From positions 31,100-95,099 of the forward strand of contig JAGNIU010000013.1 in the NCBI GenBank assembly GCA_018000995.1: 64,000 bases of DNA. The letters are read 5' to 3'. The stretch comes from Bacteroidia bacterium (GTDB lineage: Bacteria; Bacteroidota; Bacteroidia; B-17B0; Aurantibacillaceae). Of this stretch, positions 42,897 to 50,926 are shown piece after piece. Position 1 is the first letter of the stretch. Every line of letters starts with the position of its first letter. The notes under the pieces are model-generated. The model was not told the origin of the DNA. It did not search any database and saw only the letters and a list, made by a program, of their open reading frames with translations. The translations under genes were made by a program, and so were the position numbers.

Positions 42897-43727
42897 ATGC
42901 TCTCTCTATTTATAAATTGGAATCCGAGTCCCGAAATTTTCACAATACCGGGTATTGATTGGCCTGTACGTTGGTATGGTTTAATGTGGGCTTTGGCTTT
43001 TATTGGGAGTCATTTTTTTATGAATCGCATTTACCGTACTGAAGGCCGTACGGAAAAAGAATTAGATACTTTAACACTTTATGTAATTGTGGGCACTATT
43101 TTAGGAGCTCGATTAGGGCATTGTTTTTTTTACGACCCTGCTTATTATTTATCTCATCCTCTTGATATTTTAAAAGTTTACGAAGGCGGTTTAGCCAGTC
43201 ACGGAGGCGCTATTGGTATTTTAATTGCAATGTGGTTGTATTGCCGTAAAACAAAAGAGAGTTGGTTGTGGTTGTTTGATAAAATTGTTGTGGTAGTTCC
43301 ATTAGCATCGATGTTAATTCGTTTTGGAAATTTAATGAACTCTGAAATTATTGGAACACCAACGGATGTGCCTTGGGCATTCGTGTTTACCACTGTAGAT
43401 AATTTACCTAGACATCCCGCGCAATTGTACGAAGCAATTTTCTGTTTGTTCTTATTTGTGTTGATGTATTGGTTATGGAAAAACAAACGCGATAGATTTT
43501 CGCCGGGCTTTATGTTTGGTTTAATGTGTGTATTGTTTTTTACACAAAGAATATTAGTTGAATTTGTAAAAGAAGATCAGGAAGCGTTTGAGGCAGACAT
43601 GCTATTGAACATGGGGCAAATTTTAAGTATTCCTTTTGTGTTGATAGGATTATTTATGATGTGGAGAACGAAGAATAAACCGGTCATACAACAAAAACAG
43701 GATGACCATCAGAAATCAGAAGCTTAA
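42897..43727 (+). CDS. lgt: Prolipoprotein diacylglyceryl transferase
   Basis: Lgt attaches diacylglycerol to the lipobox Cys of prolipoproteins at the inner membrane, the first maturation step. The 276-residue polytopic protein has IDWPVRWYGLMWALAF at the N-terminus, GARLGHCFFYDPAYYL, EGGLASHGGAIG and the signature MLIRFGNLMNSEIIGTPTD (RxGNxxNxExxG). HPAQLYEAIFCL is the usual C-terminal motif. The ATG at 42897 is preferred over the TTG at 42891, which overlaps the promoter box. cysQ starts 2 nt after its stop. The last step enzyme, Lnt, is encoded near 60 kb. Confidence 0.95.
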   Translation: MLSLFINWNPSPEIFTIPGIDWPVRWYGLMWALAFIGSHFFMNRIYRTEGRTEKELDTLTLYVIVGTILGARLGHCFFYDPAYYLSHPLDILKVYEGGLASHGGAIGILIAMWLYCRKTKESWLWLFDKIVVVVPLASMLIRFGNLMNSEIIGTPTDVPWAFVFTTVDNLPRHPAQLYEAIFCLFLFVLMYWLWKNKRDRFSPGFMFGLMCVLFFTQRILVEFVKEDQEAFEADMLLNMGQILSIPFVLIGLFMMWRTKNKPVIQQKQDDHQKSEA

Positions 43728-43729
43728 CA

Positions 43730-44560
43730 TTGGCAAATTCCTTAAATAGCTTACTCTTAAAAGCCATTCTTGCATCTATTGAAGCAGGAAAAGAAATTCT
43801 GAAAATTTACGACACAGCATTTGAGGTTGAATACAAATCAGATGACACCCCGTTAACACAAGCGGATCAAAACGCGAGTGATAAAATTATTGAGTTATTA
43901 GCGGATACAAATATTCCTGTTTTATCAGAGGAGGGTGAACATTTTGTTTTTGAAAAAAGAAAACTTCTCAATGAATTGTGGATTGTTGACCCTTTAGATG
44001 GCACTAAAGAATTTGTAAAACGCAATGGCGAGTTTACAGTGAATATTGCATTGGTAAAAAACAATCAATCTATTTTAGGAGTAATATACTCTCCGGTATT
44101 TAAAGATTTATACTTTGCGGCTGAAGGAATTGGCTCGTTTAAAATTAACCGTCATGATTTCATTCCCGTTTTAAATGATTTACAAAACTTCACTTTAGAT
44201 AAGTTCATTTCATTAGCGAAAAAATTACCCTTATCATCGTATCCTGAAGTTTATACTTTAGTCGCTAGCCGTTCTCACCTCAGCAAAGAAATTTACGCTT
44301 ACATTGAAAATCAAAAATTAAAACACGGTGAGGTAAATATCGTAAACACCGGAAGCAGTATTAAAATGTGTTGGGTCGCTGAAGGATTAGCTAATGAATA
44401 TCCTCGTTACGGACCAACTATGGAATGGGATACTGCAGCCGGACAAGCCATTTTAGAAAATGCAGGTTGCGAATTAATTGACCTCAGCACAAAACAACCT
44501 ATGCAATACAACCGACCTGAATTAAGGAATAATTCGTTTGTAGCGAGACGAGCGTCGTAA
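43730..44560 (+). CDS. cysQ: 3'(2'),5'-bisphosphate nucleotidase CysQ
   Basis: CysQ hydrolyses PAP to AMP and so prevents inhibition of sulfate assimilation and some exoribonucleases. The 276-residue protein of the inositol-monophosphatase superfamily has the metal residues in SEEG (PVLSEEGEH), WIVDPLDGTKEF and GPTMEWDTAAGQAILE near the C-terminus. KRNGEFTVNIALV is also typical of CysQ. The start is a TTG 2 nt after the lgt stop; no better in-frame ATG covers the first conserved helix. The two genes are translationally linked. Confidence 0.9.
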   Translation: MANSLNSLLLKAILASIEAGKEILKIYDTAFEVEYKSDDTPLTQADQNASDKIIELLADTNIPVLSEEGEHFVFEKRKLLNELWIVDPLDGTKEFVKRNGEFTVNIALVKNNQSILGVIYSPVFKDLYFAAEGIGSFKINRHDFIPVLNDLQNFTLDKFISLAKKLPLSSYPEVYTLVASRSHLSKEIYAYIENQKLKHGEVNIVNTGSSIKMCWVAEGLANEYPRYGPTMEWDTAAGQAILENAGCELIDLSTKQPMQYNRPELRNNSFVARRAS

Positions 44561-44730
44561 ATTTCATATTCAACCCCTTCGGGGTTGAGATCATGTATTA
44601 TTTATTGTTTTATTCATATTTAAGTCCTTCGGACTTATAATTACAAATATTGAACACGACCCCGAAGGGGTCTAATATGAATAAAACAAAATGCGAAAAT
44701 CCGAACAAGCCTGAAGGGCTTGAACATGAA
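44561..44730. repeat. Array of four related hairpins (two direct, two inverted)
   Basis: Stems are CAACCCC-TTC-GGGGTTG (44571-44587), TAAGTCC-TTC-GGACTTA (44621-44637), GACCCC-GAA-GGGGTC (44658-44672) and CAAGCCT-GAA-GGGCTTG (44706-44722). The first two are preceded by TTCATATT and the last two are followed by the complement (AATATGAA, ACATGAA). So they are four copies of one unit, the second pair reversed. Base changes between copies are compensated in the stems. The array fills the gap between convergent cysQ and ftsX. Confidence 0.8.
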
Positions 44731-44731
44731 T

Positions 44732-45601
44732 TTAGAAATATAAATCGCTGGTCTTTAATCTTAAGTAGCGCATAACAGAGAATAAAGCGCTTACGCTCGA
44801 AATAAAAATCCCTAATAAAACAATCCCGCCAAATAAAAGGGCGAGCATGTTTTCATCTTGCAATTGTAATAAATCAGGAATGTAACTTGTGCTCACCACT
44901 AAAAATCCTGCCAATAAAGCACCAGCTAAAATACCTGCTATTACTCCTTGACGGATACCTTTAAAAATAAAAGGTTTACTAATGAATGTTCGCGTTGCCC
45001 CTACTAAATACATTGTACGGATAAGAAAACGTTGCGAGTAAATAGATAATCGGATAGTATTACTAATTAAAGCGATGGCGACAACTAAAAGCAATCCGCT
45101 AAAAATTAAAATGTATAAGCTCACCACTTTTGCATTCTCATTTACTTGCTTAATCATGTCTTTATGATAAACAACTTCTTTCACGTAAGATTTTTGTAAG
45201 AGATTTTTTTCAATGCCCACTAAAGTATCCGGGTTCGCGTAATCCGCATTTAATTTTACATCGAGAGATGACAATAAAGGGTTGTATCCCAAAAACGAAA
45301 CGAAGTCTTCGCCCAAATCTTCCTTTAGCTTTTCGGCAGCTTGTTCTTTGGTGATATGGTTAACGCTTTTTGCAAAAACAGATGCGGAAATTTCTTGTTG
45401 CAAAGCATCAATTTGTGCTGAAGTTGCCGTATCCTTTAAAATAACCTGAAAGCCAATATTTTCTTTTATGTGGTTCGATAATTTACTGGCATTTAAAACA
45501 ACCAGTCCTAATAAACCTAACATGAATAACACTAATGCTAAACTCACTACAACAGTAATAGAAGAAGTTTTTAATCGGCGTTTGGCAAGGGTATCTGACA
45601 T
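44732..45601 (-). CDS. ftsX: Cell-division permease-like protein FtsX
   Basis: FtsX forms a complex with the ATPase FtsE that activates peptidoglycan hydrolases during division. The 289-residue protein has one N-terminal helix (SSITVVVSLALVLFMLGLLG), a periplasmic domain of about 125 residues (IGFQVILKDTATSAQIDAL onward) and three C-terminal helices, with SQRFLIRTMYLVGATRTFI, the conserved coupling segment. The layout and length match FtsX. No ftsE is adjacent. It converges on the hairpin array. Confidence 0.88.
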   Translation of the reverse strand: MSDTLAKRRLKTSSITVVVSLALVLFMLGLLGLVVLNASKLSNHIKENIGFQVILKDTATSAQIDALQQEISASVFAKSVNHITKEQAAEKLKEDLGEDFVSFLGYNPLLSSLDVKLNADYANPDTLVGIEKNLLQKSYVKEVVYHKDMIKQVNENAKVVSLYILIFSGLLLVVAIALISNTIRLSIYSQRFLIRTMYLVGATRTFISKPFIFKGIRQGVIAGILAGALLAGFLVVSTSYIPDLLQLQDENMLALLFGGIVLLGIFISSVSALFSVMRYLRLKTSDLYF

Positions 45602-45760
45602 GACACGAATTTACCTTAACAGGCGCTTCGTTTGAGAGCTAAAACCTATAAAAATTAACAGTTGGTTGTTTGTAACGGCTTCCAATAGGTTTAGGTTGCT
45701 ACTTTACCCAACATTGCTGAATTTGTTAACGTTCTAAACCCGGTTTTTAAAGGGAAAAAA

Positions 45761-46960
45761 TTAATACTTAAGTATTTTTTTTGTGTAGGATTGATTTTTA
45801 TCAGAAACCTTGATAAAATAAATCCCTTTTGCAAATTTCTCCATGTTAATTTTTACTCCCTCCTCATAAGGTAGTATTTCCGAATCTAACTTTAAGCCTA
45901 AAGCTGAAAATAATTCTACGTTCCATGTCTCTTCGTTGGGAAACTTAAGATAAACTATTCCATCTGTTGGATTTGGAAATGCACTTAAAATATCCTGCGA
46001 TTGAATACTTCCAACTGAAGTTGCCAAACAACCTAATACTCCCAATTGCTTTTTATTAAAAATAACTTGCGATAAATTCAAGCTATCCATAAATCGTGTT
46101 CCTTCTGTACAAATGCCTTTCAGATTAAAATCTAAAAATGGATTTACGAAGTTCATATACAATTGCAAAGCTGTTGCGTTACTTACTGTACTGGAACAAC
46201 CAGTTGAGCTTTGCCCAAATACGCAATTAAAGTTTGTGCCATTGCCAAAGTCGCAATGTGTTAAGCTTTTAATTATGATTTCATATTTCTTTGAGGAGGC
46301 GGTACTATCCCACATCTTGTCTTGATTTGTAGCCGGAGGTGCAACACAATCTGATTGTCCACCTATAATTAAAGTTGGAACAGTGACTTGTTTGGCAGCT
46401 TGACTGGATGTTGGATTAGTTTGTGCGGCAGCAAAATTAAAGAGACAGGTAATACTAGAATTACTCTTTGCTCCTAAAAATGATGATCCGCCACCCATCG
46501 AATGTCCCGAAAGCGCAACTCTGGAATCTACTTTGCCAACAAAAATGGGAGCCACGGTATTGGTTACATTTAACTGTGTTATTTTATTGGCAACTAAAGC
46601 TAAGTCTAAACCAAATTCTGAATGGCTTGGACTGAAACCTCCTTCGGTTCGCGGAAGCGCAACAATATATCCTCTTTTTGAAAGCATCGAATAAATATTA
46701 TCGTAACTATTCCAATCCATCACAAAGCCATGACCAATTACTACAACAGGGAAAGTTCCGCTTGCAACAGCCACATTAGATCCTGAAATTGTTGAAGGAT
46801 AATAAACTTCTGTTTGAATTTGTCGGCCCGGACCGGCACCACTTCCAAAACCGCCGGTTCTTGCAGGGTCGTTAAATGTTAAAGTAATTGTGCCTGTTTG
46901 ATAAATTTGTCCTACTCCTAAAGTGCTAATGGTAAGAAAAATAAATAAAAGTTTTTTCAT
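45761..46960 (-). CDS. T9SS-exported alpha/beta hydrolase of the cutinase/PETase-like group
   Basis: The 399-residue protein has a signal peptide (LLFIFLTISTLGVGQ). Its alpha/beta hydrolase domain has nucleophile motif SGHSMGGGSSF (Ser154), the acid in LIIGGQSDCVAPP (Asp204) and the base in LTHCDFG (His235). The order and surroundings (VVVIGHGF, PTLIIG, D-VAP, TH) resemble cutinase-like polyesterases, including PET-active enzymes. The C-terminus from about residue 325 (LSAFPNPTDGIVYLKFP) is a type A T9SS sorting domain. An extracellular esterase for polyester, lipid or cutin-like substrates is inferred. Confidence 0.75.
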   Translation of the reverse strand: MKKLLFIFLTISTLGVGQIYQTGTITLTFNDPARTGGFGSGAGPGRQIQTEVYYPSTISGSNVAVASGTFPVVVIGHGFVMDWNSYDNIYSMLSKRGYIVALPRTEGGFSPSHSEFGLDLALVANKITQLNVTNTVAPIFVGKVDSRVALSGHSMGGGSSFLGAKSNSSITCLFNFAAAQTNPTSSQAAKQVTVPTLIIGGQSDCVAPPATNQDKMWDSTASSKKYEIIIKSLTHCDFGNGTNFNCVFGQSSTGCSSTVSNATALQLYMNFVNPFLDFNLKGICTEGTRFMDSLNLSQVIFNKKQLGVLGCLATSVGSIQSQDILSAFPNPTDGIVYLKFPNEETWNVELFSALGLKLDSEILPYEEGVKINMEKFAKGIYFIKVSDKNQSYTKKILKY

Positions 46961-47103
46961 CTTTTTTTTCTAAACATACTACTGCAAAACAATGAATCAC
47001 TTAAAATAGTAATTGCGGTAAATTTTAAGCAGTAAATTGACTTAGATTTATGATGAACGGAGCATTAAAAAGATTAGAGGGATCCGTTTTTAACAAAATC
47101 AAA

Positions 47104-48057
47104 TTAAAAAATTTCTTTTGCAACCCGACGGGTGCTTTCGCTGGTGCCCATAGTGTAGAAATGAATGCACGGTACGTTGGCTTTCATTAATTCCTTTGAT
47201 TGCTGGATGCACCAATCTATACCAATTTCTTTCACTGCTTTATCGTCCTTACATTTTTCAAGGGCTTCGTAAAAATCATGAGGGATATCAATTTTAAATA
47301 TTTTGGGAAGCGCTTTTATTTGAGCTTTTGTACTTAATATTTTTAATCCCGGAATAATGGGAACATTGATTCCGTTTTTCTTACATAACTCAACAAATTC
47401 AAAATAACGACTGTTATCAAAAAACATTTGTGTTACAATATATTCAGCGCCTGCATCTACTTTTGCTTTCAGCCATTTCATATCGCTGTTCATGTTCGGT
47501 GCTTCAAAATGTTTTTCAGGATAACCTGCAATACCAATACAAAAATTAGTTGGTGCGGCATCTTTCATTTCTTCATCCAGATAATTACCGTTGTTCATTT
47601 CAACAACCTGTTTCACTAAATCTAAAGCGTAATGATGTCCGCCCGGCTCCGGCACAAAACTTGGTTCTGTTTTAATGCTATCGCCGCGTAAGGCTAAAAC
47701 ATTATCAATGCCTAAAAATTGTAAATCAATTAAAGCGTTTTCAGTTTCTTCTCTTGTAAAACCACCACAAATAATATGTGGAACAGCTTCCACATCGTAT
47801 TTATTCATAATAGCCGCGCAAATTCCAACAGTACCCGGACGTTTACGAATGCTTACTTTTTCTAAATAACCGCCTTCGCGTTTCTTGTAAATATATTCTT
47901 CGCGGTGATACGTTACATCCACAAATGCAGGTTTAAATTCCATTAAAGGATCAATAGCATCGTAAATACTTTGTATGCTTTTACCTTTTAAAGGCGGGAG
48001 GATTTCGATTGAGAAAAGTGTTTTTTTGCTTTGTGATAATTTGTCGACCAGTTTCAT
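47104..48057 (-). CDS. metF: 5,10-methylenetetrahydrofolate reductase
   Basis: MetF reduces methylene-THF to methyl-THF with NADH and FAD, supplying methyl groups for methionine. The 317-residue TIM-barrel protein has FSIEILPP (catalytic Glu), FVDVTYHREEY, HIICGGFTREETENALIDL, NVLALRGD, IGIAGYPEKHFEA and EYIVTQMFFDN, all standard for the family, plus IPGLKIL. The size is normal. It lies 36 nt from the nfu gene on the same strand, with mrp beyond it, and may be co-transcribed with these Fe-S genes. Confidence 0.94.
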   Translation of the reverse strand: MKLVDKLSQSKKTLFSIEILPPLKGKSIQSIYDAIDPLMEFKPAFVDVTYHREEYIYKKREGGYLEKVSIRKRPGTVGICAAIMNKYDVEAVPHIICGGFTREETENALIDLQFLGIDNVLALRGDSIKTEPSFVPEPGGHHYALDLVKQVVEMNNGNYLDEEMKDAAPTNFCIGIAGYPEKHFEAPNMNSDMKWLKAKVDAGAEYIVTQMFFDNSRYFEFVELCKKNGINVPIIPGLKILSTKAQIKALPKIFKIDIPHDFYEALEKCKDDKAVKEIGIDWCIQQSKELMKANVPCIHFYTMGTSESTRRVAKEIF

Positions 48058-48093
48058 AAAAATGTGATGCGAATAATGTTTTGAAAATTTTGA

Positions 48094-48330
48094 TTATGGT
48101 TTTACAGATTCGATGCCTCTGATTTCAGGAACCGATTTTTTAATGGTTTCTTCTATACCTGCACGCATGGTCATATGACTCATGTTACAAGTTTTGCAAG
48201 CACCTTTTAATTCCAACTTCACGATGTTATCGCTGGTAATTTCAATAATCTCCACATCACCTCCATCCGCTTCTAAATAAGGACGGATAGTTTGTAATGC
48301 TTCTTCAACTCTCTGGTGTAATTCGTGCAT
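48094..48330 (-). CDS. NifU C-terminal-domain Fe-S scaffold/carrier (Nfu)
   Basis: The 78-residue protein is a single Nfu domain. It carries DGGDVEIIEI and the cluster-binding pair Cys45 and Cys48 in KGACKTCNMSHMTM, with AGIEETIKKSVPEI following. Nfu proteins pass 4Fe-4S clusters to apo-enzymes in the cytosol. The usual sequence after the first Cys is SxCPSS; CKTCNMS keeps the CxxC but varies the rest. It lies 31 nt downstream of mrp, a common Fe-S assembly pairing. Confidence 0.88.
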   Translation of the reverse strand: MHELHQRVEEALQTIRPYLEADGGDVEIIEITSDNIVKLELKGACKTCNMSHMTMRAGIEETIKKSVPEIRGIESVKP

Positions 48331-48361
48331 AATTGTATATAAAGATACTATTTAAATTGTT

Positions 48362-49444
48362 TTAAGCTTCTACCGGTTGCTGTGCATTTTTGATGGCGAT
48401 TTGTTGCGCTGCACTCTGTGCCATTTCTGTAAATATTTTTGCTGTGGCGGAATCAACATCCAATACAGATGGTTTACCTGAATCTGAACCTTCACGAATA
48501 CTTTGCACTAAAGGAATTTGTGCCAATAACGGTACATTTAATTCTTCAGCTAAATTTTTTACGCCGTCTTTACCAAAAATATAATACTTGTTATTTGGTA
48601 ATTCTGCCGGCGTAAACCACGCCATGTTTTCTACTAATCCTAAAATAGGAACATTAATAGTCGGTAAATTAAATAAGGCTATTCCTTTTCTGGCATCCGC
48701 TAAAGCTACATTTTGAGGTGTGCAAACCACAATAGCTCCGGTTAATGGCACTTGAGAACATAATGAAATTTGAATATCGCCTGTGCCCGGAGGTAAATCC
48801 ACAATTAAATAATCTAACTCACCCCAAACTGTATCAAAAAATAATTGTGATAATGCTTTTGAGGCCATTGGTCCGCGTAAAGCAATAACCTGATTAGGGC
48901 CTGCCATAAAACCAACTGAATTTAATTTAACGCCATAACTTTCTACGGGCTTCATTTTTGGTTTGCCGTCGAAAGTGGCTGAACCGGGCATATCGCCTTC
49001 AACACCAAACATAATAGTTTGTGATGGTCCGTAAATATCTGCATCCACTAATCCAACTTTTGCGCCTTGTTTTGTTAAGGCCAAAGCTAAGTTAGCAGCA
49101 ACGGTCGACTTCCCTACCCCACCTTTTCCGGAAGCAACGGCAATAATATTTTTTACATCGCGTAATGTGGTTTCGTCTTTTCCCTTTTTGGTTGTAACGT
49201 TAGCGGTCATGTTAATTTTCACTTTCGCTTCTTTATCCACATAATGTAAAACGGCATTCATACACGCGTTGTGAATCATGTCTTTCATTGGACAAGCCGG
49301 TGTTGTTAGAACAACAGTAAACGAAATATTTTTACCATCAACAACAACATCTTTAACCATACCCAACGTAACGATGTCCTTTTTTAAATCCGGATCATCA
49401 ACGTATTTTAAAGCATCGATAACTTTTTCTATAGTAGCGCTCAT
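48362..49444 (-). CDS. mrp: Mrp/ApbC/NBP35-family ATPase, Fe-S carrier
   Basis: The 360-residue protein has an N-terminal MIP18-like (DUF59) domain (IDALKYVDDPDLKKDIVTLG, TTPACPMKDMI) and a deviant Walker A (VASGKGGVGKSTVAANLA, residues 103-120). YGPSQTIMFG, LPPGTGDIQISL and VENMAW are also present. ApbC proteins bind and transfer Fe-S clusters in an ATP-dependent way. After VENMAW the family normally has a CPxC motif, but this protein reads FTPAELPNNKYYIFG without cysteine. It precedes nfu in the same direction. Confidence 0.9.
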   Translation of the reverse strand: MSATIEKVIDALKYVDDPDLKKDIVTLGMVKDVVVDGKNISFTVVLTTPACPMKDMIHNACMNAVLHYVDKEAKVKINMTANVTTKKGKDETTLRDVKNIIAVASGKGGVGKSTVAANLALALTKQGAKVGLVDADIYGPSQTIMFGVEGDMPGSATFDGKPKMKPVESYGVKLNSVGFMAGPNQVIALRGPMASKALSQLFFDTVWGELDYLIVDLPPGTGDIQISLCSQVPLTGAIVVCTPQNVALADARKGIALFNLPTINVPILGLVENMAWFTPAELPNNKYYIFGKDGVKNLAEELNVPLLAQIPLVQSIREGSDSGKPSVLDVDSATAKIFTEMAQSAAQQIAIKNAQQPVEA

Positions 49445-49531
49445 TGTTAAATTTTAGGGTACAAATTTATGGACTTAATTCGTGAATTAAGCCTAAAATC
49501 AGGAATAAAAGGGGTAAAATAAGAGCTATTA

Positions 49532-49771
49532 TTATTGAGCTGTGGCTGTTGGCGCTGCAGTTGGTTGGGCAGCAGGCGGCTGAGGCACTGCTGATGGGGC
49601 GCTAAGATTCACATATTTTAATGGATCCTTTAATGAGCTGTCTATCAAATTACCTAAAGAATCAGACATGCGTTTTGCAATTCTATCCATTTGAAAACGG
49701 TCTTCGGCAGCAGGACCACAAGAAGTTAATACAACTGTAGATATAAAGATTATAGAAAGAAGCTTTTTCAT
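49532..49771 (-). CDS. Small lipoprotein, paralogue of the next gene
   Basis: The 79-residue product has a lipobox (STVVLTSCGPAAEDRF, Cys18), a helical stretch (RMSDSLGNLIDSSLKD) and an Ala/Pro-rich tail (PPAAQPTAAPTATAQ). It shares the MKK-L-SI start, the CGPxAE motif and a Ser/Asp-rich helix with the product at 49891. Function is unknown; the Pro/Ala tail suggests an envelope spacer. The two genes are about 120 nt apart. Confidence 0.6.
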   Translation of the reverse strand: MKKLLSIIFISTVVLTSCGPAAEDRFQMDRIAKRMSDSLGNLIDSSLKDPLKYVNLSAPSAVPQPPAAQPTAAPTATAQ

Positions 49772-49837
49772 GGTTTTAGTATTAATTGCGGTTTAAAGTT
49801 AATTGAATTTTATGAGATACAAAACGGTTAAACGCAG

Positions 49838-49866
49838 AAAAGCCCCACCATTACAGCGAGGCCTTT
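49838..49866 (-). terminator. Probable terminator between the two small lipoprotein genes
   Basis: On the minus strand AAAGGCCTCGC pairs with GTGGGGCTTTT, with a bulged G and two G-U pairs, then a short T run. It lies about 25 nt after the stop of the lipoprotein gene at 49891. Confidence 0.55.
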
Positions 49867-49890
49867 CGTCTAACTAACTAACACAGAATA

Positions 49891-50121
49891 TTAGTGTGCA
49901 CCTTCAGCAGGAGCAACAGTTTCAGTAGTTGCAGCAGCTGAATCAACAGTAGCAGCAGCTTCGCTAACAGCTGAACTTAAGCTAGCTTCTAAAGCTTTAG
50001 CAATAGAATCAGCAGTAAGCTTTGCAGCTTCTTCAGCTTTAGCTTTTTCTTCAGCAGAAGGACCACAAGCAACAAAAGTAGCTACTAAAGCTACAGCAAG
50101 AATTGATAATACTTTTTTCAT
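49891..50121 (-). CDS. Small Ala-rich lipoprotein
   Basis: The 76-residue product has a lipobox (ALVATFVACGPSAEE, Cys19). A long Ala/Glu/Lys-rich helix (EKAKAEEAAKLTADSIAKAL) and a Ser/Ala/Thr-rich tail follow. The layout recalls small abundant envelope lipoproteins that act as spacers or stress-response targets. It is divergent from the ECF sigma gene across a 226-nt region and is a plausible member of that regulon, which is inference only. Confidence 0.6.
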   Translation of the reverse strand: MKKVLSILAVALVATFVACGPSAEEKAKAEEAAKLTADSIAKALEASLSSAVSEAAATVDSAAATTETVAPAEGAH

Positions 50122-50307
50122 AATTTGAGTTTTAAATGTTTGTAATATTTCCCATTTATACCCTTTTCTGTTTTTAGTAACCCAAAAAATTGAAAGAAAT
50201 TTGTTTTTTTGATTAACTACCTGATAATCAATTAGTAAAATTTATACATTTCACATATTCCCTTCTATCTTAATTCTCATTTGTTAATTCTACATTCAGA
50301 ATTGGGT

Positions 50308-50315
50308 TACCTTTG
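50308..50315 (+). promoter_or_regulatory. -7 promoter box TACCTTTG of the sigma-factor operon
   Basis: This is an exact TAnnTTTG match 32 nt before the ATG at 50348. It fits the housekeeping promoter class; whether the sigma factor also acts on it cannot be read from one site. The rest of the 226-nt divergent region shows no other motif I recognise. Confidence 0.5.
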
Positions 50316-50347
50316 CCGGTAAACCGTATTAATCTATACAGGCATTT

Positions 50348-50908
50348 ATGGCTGGCAAAGCTCTGTTCACCGATACTGAATTTATTGAAGGCCTAAGAAC
50401 AGGCAATGAAGCAGCATTAAACGCATTGTACAAAAAGTACTATAATATCGTTCTTAAAATTGTTGTGAATAATAGTGGTAGCAGCGAAGCGGCCCAAGAC
50501 ATTTATCAGGAAACAATTATTGTTTTATTTGAGAATGCACAAAAGCCCAACTTCGTTTTGAATTGCCAGTTACAAACGTTTATCTATTCAATAGCAAAAC
50601 GTTTATGGTTAAAACAGCTGAGAAATAATAGCAACTTAACTAAACTAAGTAATGGTGATGAAAACGAAATTGTTGATGTAAGTGAAGAATTAAACGAACA
50701 TTTACAAAAAGAAGAAGCGCTACTTAAAATGACGAAAAGTCTTGGTGATTTGGGCGAACCTTGTAAAACCATTATCACCGACTTTTATATAAGTCATTTA
50801 AGCATGGAGGAAATTTCTGAGAAATTTGGTTATACTAATTCAGATAACGCAAAAACTCAGAAGTATAAATGCTTACAACGGTTAAAGAAACATTTTTTTG
50901 AAAAATAA
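50348..50908 (+). CDS. ECF-type RNA polymerase sigma factor
   Basis: The 186-residue protein has sigma region 2 (ALNALYKKYYNIVLKIV; DIYQETIIVLFENA; CQLQTFIYSIAKRLWLKQLR, with the -10-binding helix) and region 4 (CKTIITDFYISHLSMEEISE then AKTQKYKCLQRLKKHF, a helix-turn-helix). Regions 1 and 3 are absent, as expected for extracytoplasmic-function sigma factors. It is followed after 18 nt by a membrane protein with an anti-sigma-like N-terminus and a periplasmic protease, so it is probably controlled by that partner in response to envelope conditions. Confidence 0.88.
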   Translation: MAGKALFTDTEFIEGLRTGNEAALNALYKKYYNIVLKIVVNNSGSSEAAQDIYQETIIVLFENAQKPNFVLNCQLQTFIYSIAKRLWLKQLRNNSNLTKLSNGDENEIVDVSEELNEHLQKEEALLKMTKSLGDLGEPCKTIITDFYISHLSMEEISEKFGYTNSDNAKTQKYKCLQRLKKHFFEK

Positions 50909-50926
50909 AGAGGCGAAAGATATACA

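Noticed and set aside
45602..45760. Gap between ftsX and the T9SS hydrolase gene, examined for an RNA or small gene
   Set aside because: I see only AT-rich sequence with no stable hairpin, no repeat and no plausible reading frame.
46961..47103. Gap between the hydrolase gene and metF, examined for a small gene
   Set aside because: No hairpin, repeat or coding pattern could be supported.
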